The notes under the pieces were generated by a model, which searched no databases, was not told the origin of the DNA, and saw nothing but the letters and a program-made list of their open reading frames with translations. From assembly GCF_011947265.1 (NCBI RefSeq), contig NZ_JAATHD010000032.1:1-57822 (forward strand): DNA of 57,822 nt. Reading direction: 5' to 3'. The DNA comes from Paenibacillus sp. HB172176 (GTDB lineage Bacteria > Bacillota > Bacilli > Paenibacillales > Paenibacillaceae). Below are positions 9,028 through 16,031 of the stretch, in pieces. Both the position numbers and the translations under genes were made by a program. How positions within the stretch are numbered: the stretch's first letter is position 1; each line of letters begins with the position of its first letter.

Positions 9028-9210
9028 TAACGGACTTTTTCGACCCTTAGAAGCTCTTTTTAGCTAGCCTGGATTTTTAACGGACCTTTTCGCCTCTTAG
9101 CGGGTTAATCCTGTTGTTTTTTCGCTTGTTTGGTTGGCTAAGAGGATAAAAAGTCCGTTAGAGCAAGCGAGTGTTGAAAAACGGCGTCTAAGAGGACAAA
9201 AAGTCCGTTA
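9028..9210. repeat. Four-copy, mirror-symmetric 23-bp repeat array
   Basis: Two forward copies of a 23-bp unit (TAACGGAC-N9-TCTTAG type) lie at 9028-9050 and 9078-9100. Two reverse-complement copies lie at 9138-9160 and 9188-9210. Both pairs have a 50-bp period and the four copies are symmetric about position 9119. Spacers within pairs are 27 bp and the centre is 37 bp; the spacer sequences do not match. No gene is present. The array sits between the T-box terminator and cysE. Confidence 0.9.
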
Positions 9211-9307
9211 GAACAGGTCGCTGCTTTCAAAGGACGCCATCAGTCGTTTTTCTCGAAATATAGGAAAGATATGCCAGGTGGTAAAACGGCTAGGGAGCGG
9301 TATTGCG

Positions 9308-9403
9308 GCACTGAAAATCAGCGTTGCAGCACCCGGAACGGGCCAGAGGGGCGTTATAGCACTGAAAACCAGCTTTGCAGCAGCACCAAGTATGGGCCAG
9401 AGA
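9308..9403 (+). repeat. Imperfect 51-bp tandem direct repeat before cysE
   Basis: The unit GCACTGAAAAYCAGC-KTTGCAGCA ... GGGCCAGAG occurs at 9308-9349 and again from 9359, an offset of 51 bases, with a three-base GCA insertion in the second copy. It lies in the untranslated region just upstream of the cysE ribosome binding site. I see no coding sense in it. Confidence 0.75.
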
Positions 9404-9459
9404 GTATGTTTAGATAGAAAGAGAAGATGTGCTTAGCACCATGGAGGGAGGGCGTGCTT

Positions 9460-10119
9460 ATGTTCAGCCAATTTCGTTCGGATGTGAAGACGGTATTCGA
9501 GAATGATCCGGCTGCGCGAAGCCGGTTCGAGGTTATATTCACCTATTCCGGCGTTCACGCCATCTGGGCGCATCGCGTCGCGCATGCGCTGTATAAGAGA
9601 AAATGGTTCACGCTGGCGCGTGTTATCTCGCAATTCAGCCGATTTATGACGGGAATCGAGATTCATCCCGGCGCCGTCATCGGATGCAGAATGTTCATTG
9701 ATCACGGCATGGGCGTGGTCATCGGGGAAACCTGCGAGATCGGGGATGATGTGGTAATCTATCAAGGCGTCACGCTCGGGGGAACAGGCAAGGAGAAGGG
9801 GAAGCGTCATCCGACGATTGGCAGCAATGTGGTCATCGGATCCGGCGCGAAAGTATTAGGCTCGTTCAAGGTGGGCGATAATTCCAATATCGGATCGAAT
9901 GCCGTCGTCTTGCGAGAGGTGCCGGAGAATTCGACAGTGGTAGGCAATCCCGGCAGAGTCGTGAAGCGCAACGGCGAGCGGGTGAATGATCGGCTCGATC
10001 ATGCGAAGCTGCCTGATCCCGTGGTAGAGATGTTCCGCGATATGCAGCAAGAACTTGAGAAGCTGCGGCTCGAGGTCGCCGATTTGAAAAGCGTGAAGGA
10101 TGGAGGACAATGGAGATGA
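9460..10119 (+). CDS. cysE: Serine O-acetyltransferase
   Basis: CysE acetylates serine with acetyl-CoA to O-acetylserine, the carbon acceptor for sulfide in cysteine synthesis. The 219 residues start MFSQFRSD; the C-terminal half is a left-handed beta-helix of hexapeptide repeats (IGCRMFIDHGMGVVIGE through IGSNAVVLREV) with the catalytic DHG segment. ATG 9460 has GGAGGGAGG eight bases upstream. A 33-base upstream extension of the frame lacks family similarity. It overlaps cysS by ATGA. Expression is expected to depend on the cysteine T-box 0.6 kb upstream. Confidence 0.96.
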   Translation: MFSQFRSDVKTVFENDPAARSRFEVIFTYSGVHAIWAHRVAHALYKRKWFTLARVISQFSRFMTGIEIHPGAVIGCRMFIDHGMGVVIGETCEIGDDVVIYQGVTLGGTGKEKGKRHPTIGSNVVIGSGAKVLGSFKVGDNSNIGSNAVVLREVPENSTVVGNPGRVVKRNGERVNDRLDHAKLPDPVVEMFRDMQQELEKLRLEVADLKSVKDGGQWR

Positions 10120-11537
10120 CAATCGAAATTTACAATTCGCTGACGAGAGCGAAGCAGAAATTCGTGCCTCAAACGCCGGGCGAGGTCAAAATGTATGTTT
10201 GCGGCCCGACGGTGTACGACTATATTCATATCGGCAACGCAAGACCGATTATTTTCTTCGATGTGGTGCGGCGTTATTTGGAGATGGAAGGGAATGCTGT
10301 AGACTATGTCGTGAATTTCACGGATGTGGACGACAAGCTGATTCGCAAGGCGGAGGAGCTCGGCTCAACCGTGCCGCAGGTAGCGGAGAAGTATATCGAG
10401 GCGTTCTACTCCGATATCGATGCGCTCGGGGTACGCAAGGCAACGCTGAATCCGCGGGTCACGGACAATATGGACGAAATTATCGCTTTCATCGGCGAGC
10501 TCGTGGAGAAGGGCTATGCCTATCCGAGCGAAGGGGATGTCTACTTCCGCACCTCGCGGTTCGAGGAATACGGCAAGCTGTCCCATCAATCGATCAGCGA
10601 GCTTCAGTTCGGCATTCGCATCGAGGTGGACGGACGCAAGGAGAGCCAGGAGGATTTCGTGCTCTGGAAGGGAGCGAAGCCCGGAGAGATCAAGTGGGAC
10701 AGCCCTTGGGGAGAGGGGCGGCCGGGCTGGCATATCGAATGCTCCGCGATGGCTCGCAAGTATTTGGGAGATACGCTGGATATCCATGGCGGAGGGCATG
10801 ATCTGCAATTCCCGCATCATGAATGCGAGGTGGCGCAGTCGGAGTCGCTGACGGGCAAACCGTTTGCGAATTATTGGATGCATAACGGCTATATACACAT
10901 TAACAATGAGAAAATGTCGAAATCGCTCGGCAACGGCATCTCGGTGCATGAGCTTGTGAAGCGGGTGAAATCGCAGGCGATCCGTTATTTCATGCTGGCG
11001 ACGCATTATCGCAGTCCGCTCAACTTCAGCGACGATACGATCGCGCAAGCGGAGAACAGCGTGGAGCGCATCGCGAATTGTTATTCGAATGTGTTGCATA
11101 GATTGGCGGCGGATATGGCTGGATCGGAAGCTGCGTCAGGAGCGAAAGCCGACGAGGCGCTGCAAGAGAGACTGGCGGCGATCGAAGCGCAGTTTCATGC
11201 CAAGATGCGGGATGATTTCAATACGCCTGACGCGATAACGGCGATGTTCGAGCTCGTGGCGGAAGCCAATCAATATATGAGTCGGAAGGATGCCGAAGCA
11301 GCTGGCTTAAGAGCGCTTGCGGCATGTATGGAGAAGCTGGACGGAATTCTCGGCTTGCTGCCCGTTAAGGCAGAGGACGGGGCTCTTGATGCGGAGATAG
11401 AGCAATTGATCGCGGAGCGGACGGAAGCGCGCAAGACGAAAAATTGGGCGCGCGCGGATGAAATTCGCGATTTGCTGAACGAGATGGAAATCGTCGTTGA
11501 AGATACGCCGCAGGGCATTCGTTGGCGGCGCAAATGA
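10116..11537 (+). CDS. cysS: Cysteinyl-tRNA synthetase
   Basis: CysS charges tRNA-Cys. It is a class I enzyme with the HIGH-type HIGNARP near residue 36, KMSKSLGN near 265-272, and zinc ligands in the YVCGPT, ECSAM and HHECE segments. I choose ATG 10116 (MTIEIYN, 473 residues) since it overlaps the cysE stop as ATGA and is nine bases from GGAGG; ATG 10110 is only three bases from that site. It pairs naturally with cysE under the Cys T-box, since both cysteine supply and charging respond to uncharged tRNA-Cys. Confidence 0.96.
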   Translation: MTIEIYNSLTRAKQKFVPQTPGEVKMYVCGPTVYDYIHIGNARPIIFFDVVRRYLEMEGNAVDYVVNFTDVDDKLIRKAEELGSTVPQVAEKYIEAFYSDIDALGVRKATLNPRVTDNMDEIIAFIGELVEKGYAYPSEGDVYFRTSRFEEYGKLSHQSISELQFGIRIEVDGRKESQEDFVLWKGAKPGEIKWDSPWGEGRPGWHIECSAMARKYLGDTLDIHGGGHDLQFPHHECEVAQSESLTGKPFANYWMHNGYIHINNEKMSKSLGNGISVHELVKRVKSQAIRYFMLATHYRSPLNFSDDTIAQAENSVERIANCYSNVLHRLAADMAGSEAASGAKADEALQERLAAIEAQFHAKMRDDFNTPDAITAMFELVAEANQYMSRKDAEAAGLRALAACMEKLDGILGLLPVKAEDGALDAEIEQLIAERTEARKTKNWARADEIRDLLNEMEIVVEDTPQGIRWRRK

Positions 11538-12004
11538 GCGGCGGACGTGAGGAAGCGCAGTTGAACGCTCTTTCCATTCACAGGCCGGCGAAGCAGACGA
11601 ATTTCATCAATCCCGTCGTGCTGGCCTATATGGGGGATGCGGTGTTCGAGCTGCTCGTGCGGCAATATCTGATTGCGATGCCGAATCATAAGTCGCATCA
11701 TCTGCATAAGGAGGCGACGAAGATTGTGTCGGCGAAGGCGCAGCGGCAGCTGCTTGAGCGCTGGCAGCCGCTGCTGACGGAGGAAGAGGCGGATATCGTG
11801 CGCAGGGGCAGGAACGCCAAGTCGGGCAATCCGCCGAAAAATGCCGATCCGGCGGATTATCGCCACGCGACTGCGCTGGAATGTTTGGTGGGACACTTGT
11901 ATTTTGAGAATAAGCTGGAGCGGTTGGGCGAATTATTCACGTCGTCGTTTCCAAGCGTGGAAGAAGCGGAGACGCATCAAGAAAGCAGGAATAAGGAGGG
12001 CTGA
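11534..12004 (+). CDS. mrnC: Mini-ribonuclease III
   Basis: MrnC trims the ends of 23S rRNA precursors. It is a small RNase III-type protein with the catalytic domain only and no double-stranded RNA-binding domain. The motif NPVVLAYMGDAVFE carries the catalytic Glu/Asp pattern (Asp35, Glu39), and a second acidic/basic helix follows. From ATG 11534, which overlaps the cysS stop, it has 156 residues. An ATG 12 bases earlier is possible but less well supported. It is followed four bases later by the rRNA methylase gene rlmB, so two rRNA maturation genes are adjacent. Confidence 0.93.
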   Translation: MSGGREEAQLNALSIHRPAKQTNFINPVVLAYMGDAVFELLVRQYLIAMPNHKSHHLHKEATKIVSAKAQRQLLERWQPLLTEEEADIVRRGRNAKSGNPPKNADPADYRHATALECLVGHLYFENKLERLGELFTSSFPSVEEAETHQESRNKEG

Positions 12005-12008
12005 GGAG

Positions 12009-12764
12009 ATGTCGGAGGTTATACATGAAGATGAGCTGATCGCGGGCAAGCATCCGGTGCTCGAAGCGTTGCGCTCCGGTCGGGGCATGAATAAGATATG
12101 GATTGCGGACAGCGCACAGAAAAGCTTGACGCAGCCGATTACGGCGGAAGCGAAGCGGCTGGGCATCGTGGTGCAATTCGTGGACAAACGCAAGCTTGAC
12201 AGCATGGCTGGAGGCGTGGCGCATCAAGGCGTCATCGCGCAGGCATCGGCCTATGACTATGTCGAGGTGGAGGATATTCTGGCTATTGCGCGGGAGAGAG
12301 GCGAAACGCCGTTCCTTCTCATTCTGGACGAAATCGAGGATCCGCATAACCTGGGCTCCATTCTGCGGACGGCGGAGTGTACGGGCGTGCACGGCGTGAT
12401 TATTCCGAAGCGGCGTTCCGCGGGCTTGACGGCGACGGTGCTGAAGACATCGGCGGGCGCAGCCGAGCATGTGGCGGTCGCGCGAGTGACAAATATCGCT
12501 CAGACGATGGACAAGCTGAAGGAATCCGGCATTTGGGTCGCCGGCACGGATCTGGGGGCGACGCAAGATGTGTACAAGATGAAATTCGACATGCCGCTGG
12601 CGGTGGTCATCGGTAATGAAAGCAAGGGCATGGGCAGACTGATCAAGGAGAAATGCGATTTTCTCGTGAAGCTCCCGATGCTCGGCAAGCTGAATTCGCT
12701 CAACGCCTCCGTGGCGGCCGGCGTTCTGATGTATGAGGTAATCAGGCAGCGCCGGAGTGACTAG
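12009..12764 (+). CDS. rlmB: 23S rRNA (guanosine-2'-O-) methyltransferase RlmB
   Basis: This SpoU/TrmH family SAM-dependent enzyme methylates a guanosine in 23S rRNA. The N-terminal substrate-binding domain (LIAGKHPVLEAL, about 8-20) is followed by the knotted catalytic domain, with DEIEDPHNLGSILRTAE (motif 1), VIGNESKGM (motif 2) and LNSLNASVAAGVLMYE (motif 3). The start ATG 12009 follows AGGAGGG at 11995-12001. The frame is open upstream into mrnC but without similarity. It has 251 residues, as usual for the family. Confidence 0.95.
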   Translation: MSEVIHEDELIAGKHPVLEALRSGRGMNKIWIADSAQKSLTQPITAEAKRLGIVVQFVDKRKLDSMAGGVAHQGVIAQASAYDYVEVEDILAIARERGETPFLLILDEIEDPHNLGSILRTAECTGVHGVIIPKRRSAGLTATVLKTSAGAAEHVAVARVTNIAQTMDKLKESGIWVAGTDLGATQDVYKMKFDMPLAVVIGNESKGMGRLIKEKCDFLVKLPMLGKLNSLNASVAAGVLMYEVIRQRRSD

Positions 12765-12766
12765 TC

Positions 12767-13291
12767 GTGAATCGGCGCGAGGATGTCTTATTGGTTGACG
12801 GCTACAATATTATCGGCGCGTGGCCCGTGCTCGAGAAGCTGAAGGAACAGAGCCTGGAGGATGCGCGCGACAAGCTGCTTGATATGTTGGCGGATTATCA
12901 GGGCTATACCGGCACGCAGGTGTATGTTATTTTCGACGCGCATCAGGTGACGGGTCTAGGTGCGGCATACAAGCAGCACAAGCTCCATATTGTCTATACG
13001 AAAGAGAAGGAAACGGCGGATGAATGCATCGAACGTCTGTGCGCGGAGCTTTATGCGAGAAGGCGTCATATCTATGTCGCTACCTCGGATTTGGTTGAGC
13101 AGCACGTGGCGTTTGGACAAGGGGCTCTTCGTTTGTCCGCCAGAGAACTGCTTATCGATATTTCTCAGAATCGCAAACAGATCGAGCAATCGATCGGGCA
13201 GGAGAAGAAGGGCGGCCGCAATACGCTGGACGAGCAGGTCAGTCTGGATGTGAGAACGAAGCTTGAACGACTTCGAAGGGGCGACGAATAA
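12767..13291 (+). CDS. yacP: NYN-domain endoribonuclease YacP/Rae1
   Basis: YacP (Rae1) of B. subtilis is a ribosome-associated endonuclease that cuts mRNA in the ribosomal A site. The PIN-like NYN fold is recognised by LLVDGYNIIGAWP (Asp11, Asn14), by the acidic YVIFDAHQ strand, and by TKEKETADECIE and VATSDLVEQ. It has 174 residues from GTG 12767, two bases after the rlmB stop, so translation is probably coupled. The C-terminal tail is basic and rich in Lys/Arg, which fits ribosome binding. It is the last gene of the cysE-led cluster. Confidence 0.93.
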   Translation: MNRREDVLLVDGYNIIGAWPVLEKLKEQSLEDARDKLLDMLADYQGYTGTQVYVIFDAHQVTGLGAAYKQHKLHIVYTKEKETADECIERLCAELYARRRHIYVATSDLVEQHVAFGQGALRLSARELLIDISQNRKQIEQSIGQEKKGGRNTLDEQVSLDVRTKLERLRRGDE

Positions 13292-13382
13292 AGCTTTTCG
13301 CCCATTTCGACTTGCCCCTCGGGGTGATGGCACAAAGTTACATTTTTTCTAGTAAATCGATAGTATTCGCATGCCTGATCGG

Positions 13383-13412
13383 TTGACGGTGCAAGGTTAC
13401 ATAATGTATACT
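13383..13412 (+). promoter_or_regulatory. Probable sigH promoter
   Basis: TTGACG (13383-13388) and TATACT (13407-13412) are 18 bases apart in the 236-base gap between yacP and sigH. The leader of about 110 bases is AT-rich. Confidence 0.6.
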
Positions 13413-13527
13413 GACTCTATGTTTAGGACGAGACAGCCGTTTTTTTCCTATTGGCATGTTTTGAAAAATCTCTATCATGATTATGAATCTAGCGCGGTGT
13501 ACGCCTTGCAGGCCGGAGGGATAGTGT

Positions 13528-14181
13528 GTGGGTATCGACCTCAAAGAATGGAGTACGCTCGAATATGAATGCAGCACAGACGAGGACATTGTAGAGGCTG
13601 TACGCAACGGAGACAGCATAGCGCTGGAATATTTGATTAACAAATATAAGAACTTCGTGAGAGCGAAGGCGCGCTCCTACTTTCTGATCGGCGCTGACCG
13701 AGAGGATATCGTACAGGAAGGAATGATCGGGCTTTACAAGGCGATTCGGGATTTCAAGGGAGACAAGCTGGCAAGCTTCAAAGCTTTCGCCGAATTGTGC
13801 ATTACCCGCCAGATCATTACCGCGATCAAGACAGCTACTCGTCAGAAGCATATTCCCCTTAATTCTTATGTTTCGCTAGACAAGCCTATCTATGACGAAG
13901 ATTCCGACCGCACGCTGCTCGATGTCATTTGCGGCACTCGCGTTTCCGATCCGGAAGAATTGATTATTAATCAAGAAGAGTTCGTCGGACTTGAAGATAA
14001 GATGTCCGAGATTCTAAGCGATCTTGAACGCAAGGTTCTGATGCTCTATCTGGACGGCAGATCCTATCAGGAGATTTCGGTCGATCTCGATAGACATGTG
14101 AAATCGATTGACAATGCATTGCAGCGCGTGAAACGCAAGCTTGAGAAGTATTTGGAAATCAGGGATTTTGGCAATTTATAG
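13528..14181 (+). CDS. sigH: RNA polymerase sigma factor SigH (sporulation/stationary phase)
   Basis: Sigma-H directs early sporulation and stationary-phase genes. The 217 residues contain region 2 (GDSIALEYLINKYKNFVRAKARSY, DREDIVQEGMIGLYKAI) and region 4 (LSDLERKVLMLYLDGRSYQEIS). The start is GTG 13528, seven bases after CCGGAGGG; B. subtilis SigH has nearly the same length. It sits at its normal place between yacP and rpmG-secE-nusG and supports a spore-former. It appears monocistronic, with its own promoter and a long hairpin downstream. Confidence 0.96.
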   Translation: MGIDLKEWSTLEYECSTDEDIVEAVRNGDSIALEYLINKYKNFVRAKARSYFLIGADREDIVQEGMIGLYKAIRDFKGDKLASFKAFAELCITRQIITAIKTATRQKHIPLNSYVSLDKPIYDEDSDRTLLDVICGTRVSDPEELIINQEEFVGLEDKMSEILSDLERKVLMLYLDGRSYQEISVDLDRHVKSIDNALQRVKRKLEKYLEIRDFGNL

Positions 14182-14203
14182 AGGGACTCTTTCCCCGAAG
14201 GCG

Positions 14204-14256
14204 CAACGGACTGTCTTAGCTGTCTGACTCTTTCAGACCCTTAAGACAGTCCGTTG
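14204..14256. terminator. Long hairpin after sigH, related to the 9028-9210 repeats
   Basis: CAACGGACTGTCTTA (14204-14218) is perfectly repeated inverted at 14242-14256, with a second stem GTCTGA-CTCTT-TCAGAC inside. It may terminate sigH transcripts, although no T-run follows. The arm ends AACGGAC and CTTA resemble the repeat unit upstream of cysE. Confidence 0.6.
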
Positions 14257-14330
14257 GTTTGAAGAAAGTCATCTTCGACTATACTAGTATGAACCAATGA
14301 GCGATTCCAGTATTTCGCATGTCGTAGAAG

Positions 14331-14432
14331 CATGAATTTCATTGACACGGGATATGCCTTGTGATAAAGTGTTTGGGTAGGCCTAATTCGAGGTTTTTTT
14401 TCGTATTGGGGACGGAATCAATGAAATTCATG
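14331..14432. repeat. 15-bp perfect inverted repeat flanking the rpmG promoter
   Basis: CATGAATTTCATTGA at 14331-14345 overlaps the -35 element, and its exact reverse complement is at 14418-14432 in the leader, 72 bases apart. A short T-rich hairpin-like element (CCT-N6-AGG-T7) lies between them. Confidence 0.85.
14342..14370 (+). promoter_or_regulatory. Sigma-A promoter of rpmG-secE-nusG
   Basis: TTGACA (14342-14347) matches consensus, and TAAAGT (14365-14370) follows after exactly 17 bases. The leader to rpmG is about 105 bases. Confidence 0.85.
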
Positions 14433-14483
14433 ATATAGAGTTTTATGATTCGTATTTTTGAGCAGTTCGGGAGGTGTAATTCA

Positions 14484-14633
14484 ATGCGGGTTATTATCAC
14501 GTTGGCATGCACAAACTGCAAGCAAAGAAACTATGCGACAACAAAAAACAAGCGCAACCACCCCGACCGCATCGAGTTGAAGAAGTTTTGCAAGTTCTGT
14601 AACGAGCAGACTCCTCATCGCGAGACGCGATAG
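14484..14633 (+). CDS. rpmG: Ribosomal protein bL33
   Basis: This is a 49-residue protein of the large subunit, at the usual place before secE. It is the zinc-binding form with two CxxC pairs (ACTNC and FCKFC). ATG 14484 is preceded by GGGAGGTG; the frame extends 13 codons upstream without a binding site. Bacillales often carry a second, zinc-free bL33 copy elsewhere for zinc starvation, which cannot be judged from this window. secE begins 18 bases downstream. Confidence 0.95.
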   Translation: MRVIITLACTNCKQRNYATTKNKRNHPDRIELKKFCKFCNEQTPHRETR

Positions 14634-14651
14634 TCCAATGGAGGTGTAACC

Positions 14652-14861
14652 GTGGCTTTTTTGTCAAGACTGAAGCAAGGCTTTGGGAATACGTTTAGTT
14701 TTTTTGGCGACAGCTGGGCGGAGCTTAAGAAGGTTCGCTGGCCAAGTCGTAAAGAGTTGACGAGTTATTCCGCCGTAGTTTTAATCACGGTAATCGTTGT
14801 GACGATTTACTTTTGGCTTCTTGACATCGGAATCTCGGAATTGGTTCAGCTCATTGTATAA
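14652..14861 (+). CDS. secE: Preprotein translocase subunit SecE
   Basis: SecE is the essential clamp subunit of the SecYEG protein channel. It is a 69-residue single-span form typical of Gram-positive bacteria: an amphipathic helix with the conserved WAELKKVRWPSRKEL, then one membrane helix (about residues 39-62). The start is GTG 14652 after GGAGGTG. It lies between rpmG and nusG as in most bacteria, and its partner secY is in the spc region of this window (40649). Confidence 0.95.
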   Translation: MAFLSRLKQGFGNTFSFFGDSWAELKKVRWPSRKELTSYSAVVLITVIVVTIYFWLLDIGISELVQLIV

Positions 14862-14885
14862 GAAGGGACCAAAGGTGGATTTATG

Positions 14886-15419
14886 ATGGAAAAAAGATGG
14901 TATGTCGTGCATACTTACTCCGGCTATGAGAACAAGGTGAAAGCCAATCTCGAGCGCCGTGTCGAATCGATGGGCATGGAAGACAAGATCTTCCGCGTGC
15001 TGGTTCCGATGGAAGACGAGGTCGTAGAGAAGGACGGGAAGAAGAAAACCGTTCAACGCAAGGTCTACCCTGGTTATGTTCTGGTGGAAATGGTTCAAAC
15101 GGATGATTCGTGGTATGTTGTTCGGAATACGCCCGGCGTAACGGGATTCGTAGGATCGACTGGATCGGGCTCGAAGCCGACTCCGCTGTTGCCCGATGAG
15201 GTTGAGCAAATTCTCAAGCACATGGGCATGGAAGAGCCGAAGCCGAAGATCGAGTTCGAGCTGAAGGAGACTGTTCGCGTCAAGGAAGGTCCTTTTGCCG
15301 ATTTTGTTGGATCGGTTGAAGAGATTTTGCTTGAGAAAGCGAAGTTGAAGGTTCATGTTAACATGTTTGGCAGGGAAACCCCGGTTGAATTGGATTATAC
15401 TCAAGTAGAGAAAATCTAA
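14886..15419 (+). CDS. nusG: Transcription termination/antitermination factor NusG
   Basis: NusG binds RNA polymerase and affects pausing and termination, and in enterobacteria links polymerase to the ribosome. The N-terminal NGN domain (KRWYVVHTYSGYENKVKANLE) and the C-terminal KOW domain (RVKEGPFADFVGSVEEI) are intact. Two adjacent ATG codons at 14883 and 14886 are possible; the second is seven bases from AAGGTGG and gives 177 residues, the B. subtilis length. Gene order with secE and rplK is standard. Confidence 0.96.
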   Translation: MEKRWYVVHTYSGYENKVKANLERRVESMGMEDKIFRVLVPMEDEVVEKDGKKKTVQRKVYPGYVLVEMVQTDDSWYVVRNTPGVTGFVGSTGSGSKPTPLLPDEVEQILKHMGMEEPKPKIEFELKETVRVKEGPFADFVGSVEEILLEKAKLKVHVNMFGRETPVELDYTQVEKI

Positions 15420-15437
15420 ATTCGCGGTTTCTCAAAG

Positions 15438-15458
15438 CAGACCTAATCAATAGGTCTG
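15438..15458 (+). promoter_or_regulatory. Stem-loop between nusG and rplK
   Basis: CAGACCTA and TAGGTCTG form a perfect 8-bp stem with loop ATCAA. No T-run follows, so it is not a plain terminator; it may stabilise or process the transcript. Confidence 0.5.
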
Positions 15459-15484
15459 TATATCAGGGCAAGGAGGTGTGAGTC

Positions 15485-15910
15485 ATGGCAAAAAAGGTCA
15501 TCAAGATGGTCAAGCTGCAAGTTCCTGCAGGCAAAGCGAATCCGGCGCCTCCAATTGGTCCGGCACTAGGTCAAGCTGGCGTTAACATTATGGCATTCTG
15601 TAAAGAATTCAACGCTCGTACCGCGGATCAAGCAGGTTTGATTATTCCAGTCGTGATCACTGTGTTCGAAGATCGTTCCTTTACGTTCGAGACGAAGACG
15701 CCGCCGGCGGCAGTATTGCTACGGGTAGCGGCTGGTATCGCGAAAGGTTCGGGCGAGCCGAACAAGAAGAAGGTTGCAACGGTTAAACGCGACAAGGTTC
15801 GCGAAATCGCTGAAACGAAAATGCCGGATCTGAACGCGGCCGATATCGAAGCGGCAATGCGTATGGTTGAAGGTACAGCCCGCAGCATGGGCGTAACAAT
15901 CGTTGACTAA
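15485..15910 (+). CDS. rplK: Ribosomal protein uL11
   Basis: uL11 forms the base of the L7/L12 stalk with 23S rRNA and is needed for factor GTPase activation and, in many bacteria, RelA activation. The 141 residues contain the proline-rich hinge PAGKANPAPPIGPALGQAGVN and the RNA-binding C-terminal domain ending MRMVEGTARSMGVTI. ATG 15485 has AAGGAGGTG upstream. It is the first of four stalk-region genes (rplK, rplA, rplJ, rplL). Confidence 0.98.
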   Translation: MAKKVIKMVKLQVPAGKANPAPPIGPALGQAGVNIMAFCKEFNARTADQAGLIIPVVITVFEDRSFTFETKTPPAAVLLRVAAGIAKGSGEPNKKKVATVKRDKVREIAETKMPDLNAADIEAAMRMVEGTARSMGVTIVD

Positions 15911-15952
15911 TTCCGAATAGGTCCGCTTGGACATATCGAATGTTAGTCGCGT

Positions 15953-16014
15953 CTTGCGAAGCTGGTCTTCGCAAGTGGGAGGAGCGCCCCAAGAGGAGTT
16001 CCGTTATAAACCAC
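15953..16014 (+). promoter_or_regulatory. Candidate L1-binding leader upstream of rplA
   Basis: The 121-base gap before rplA has a hairpin CTTGCGAAG/CTTCGCAAG (15953-15975). It runs directly into GTGGGAGG (from 15975), whose GTGG can pair with CCAC at 16011-16014. A GTGG...CCAC-closed element before rplA is consistent with an L1 autoregulatory site mimicking 23S rRNA. I infer this from position and shape only. Confidence 0.4.
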
Positions 16015-16031
16015 ATAAGGAGGAAATGACA

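Noticed and set aside
9028..9210. CRISPR array
   Set aside because: Only four copies, two in each orientation, with a pseudo-palindromic unit and no cas genes nearby; CRISPR repeats are all direct.
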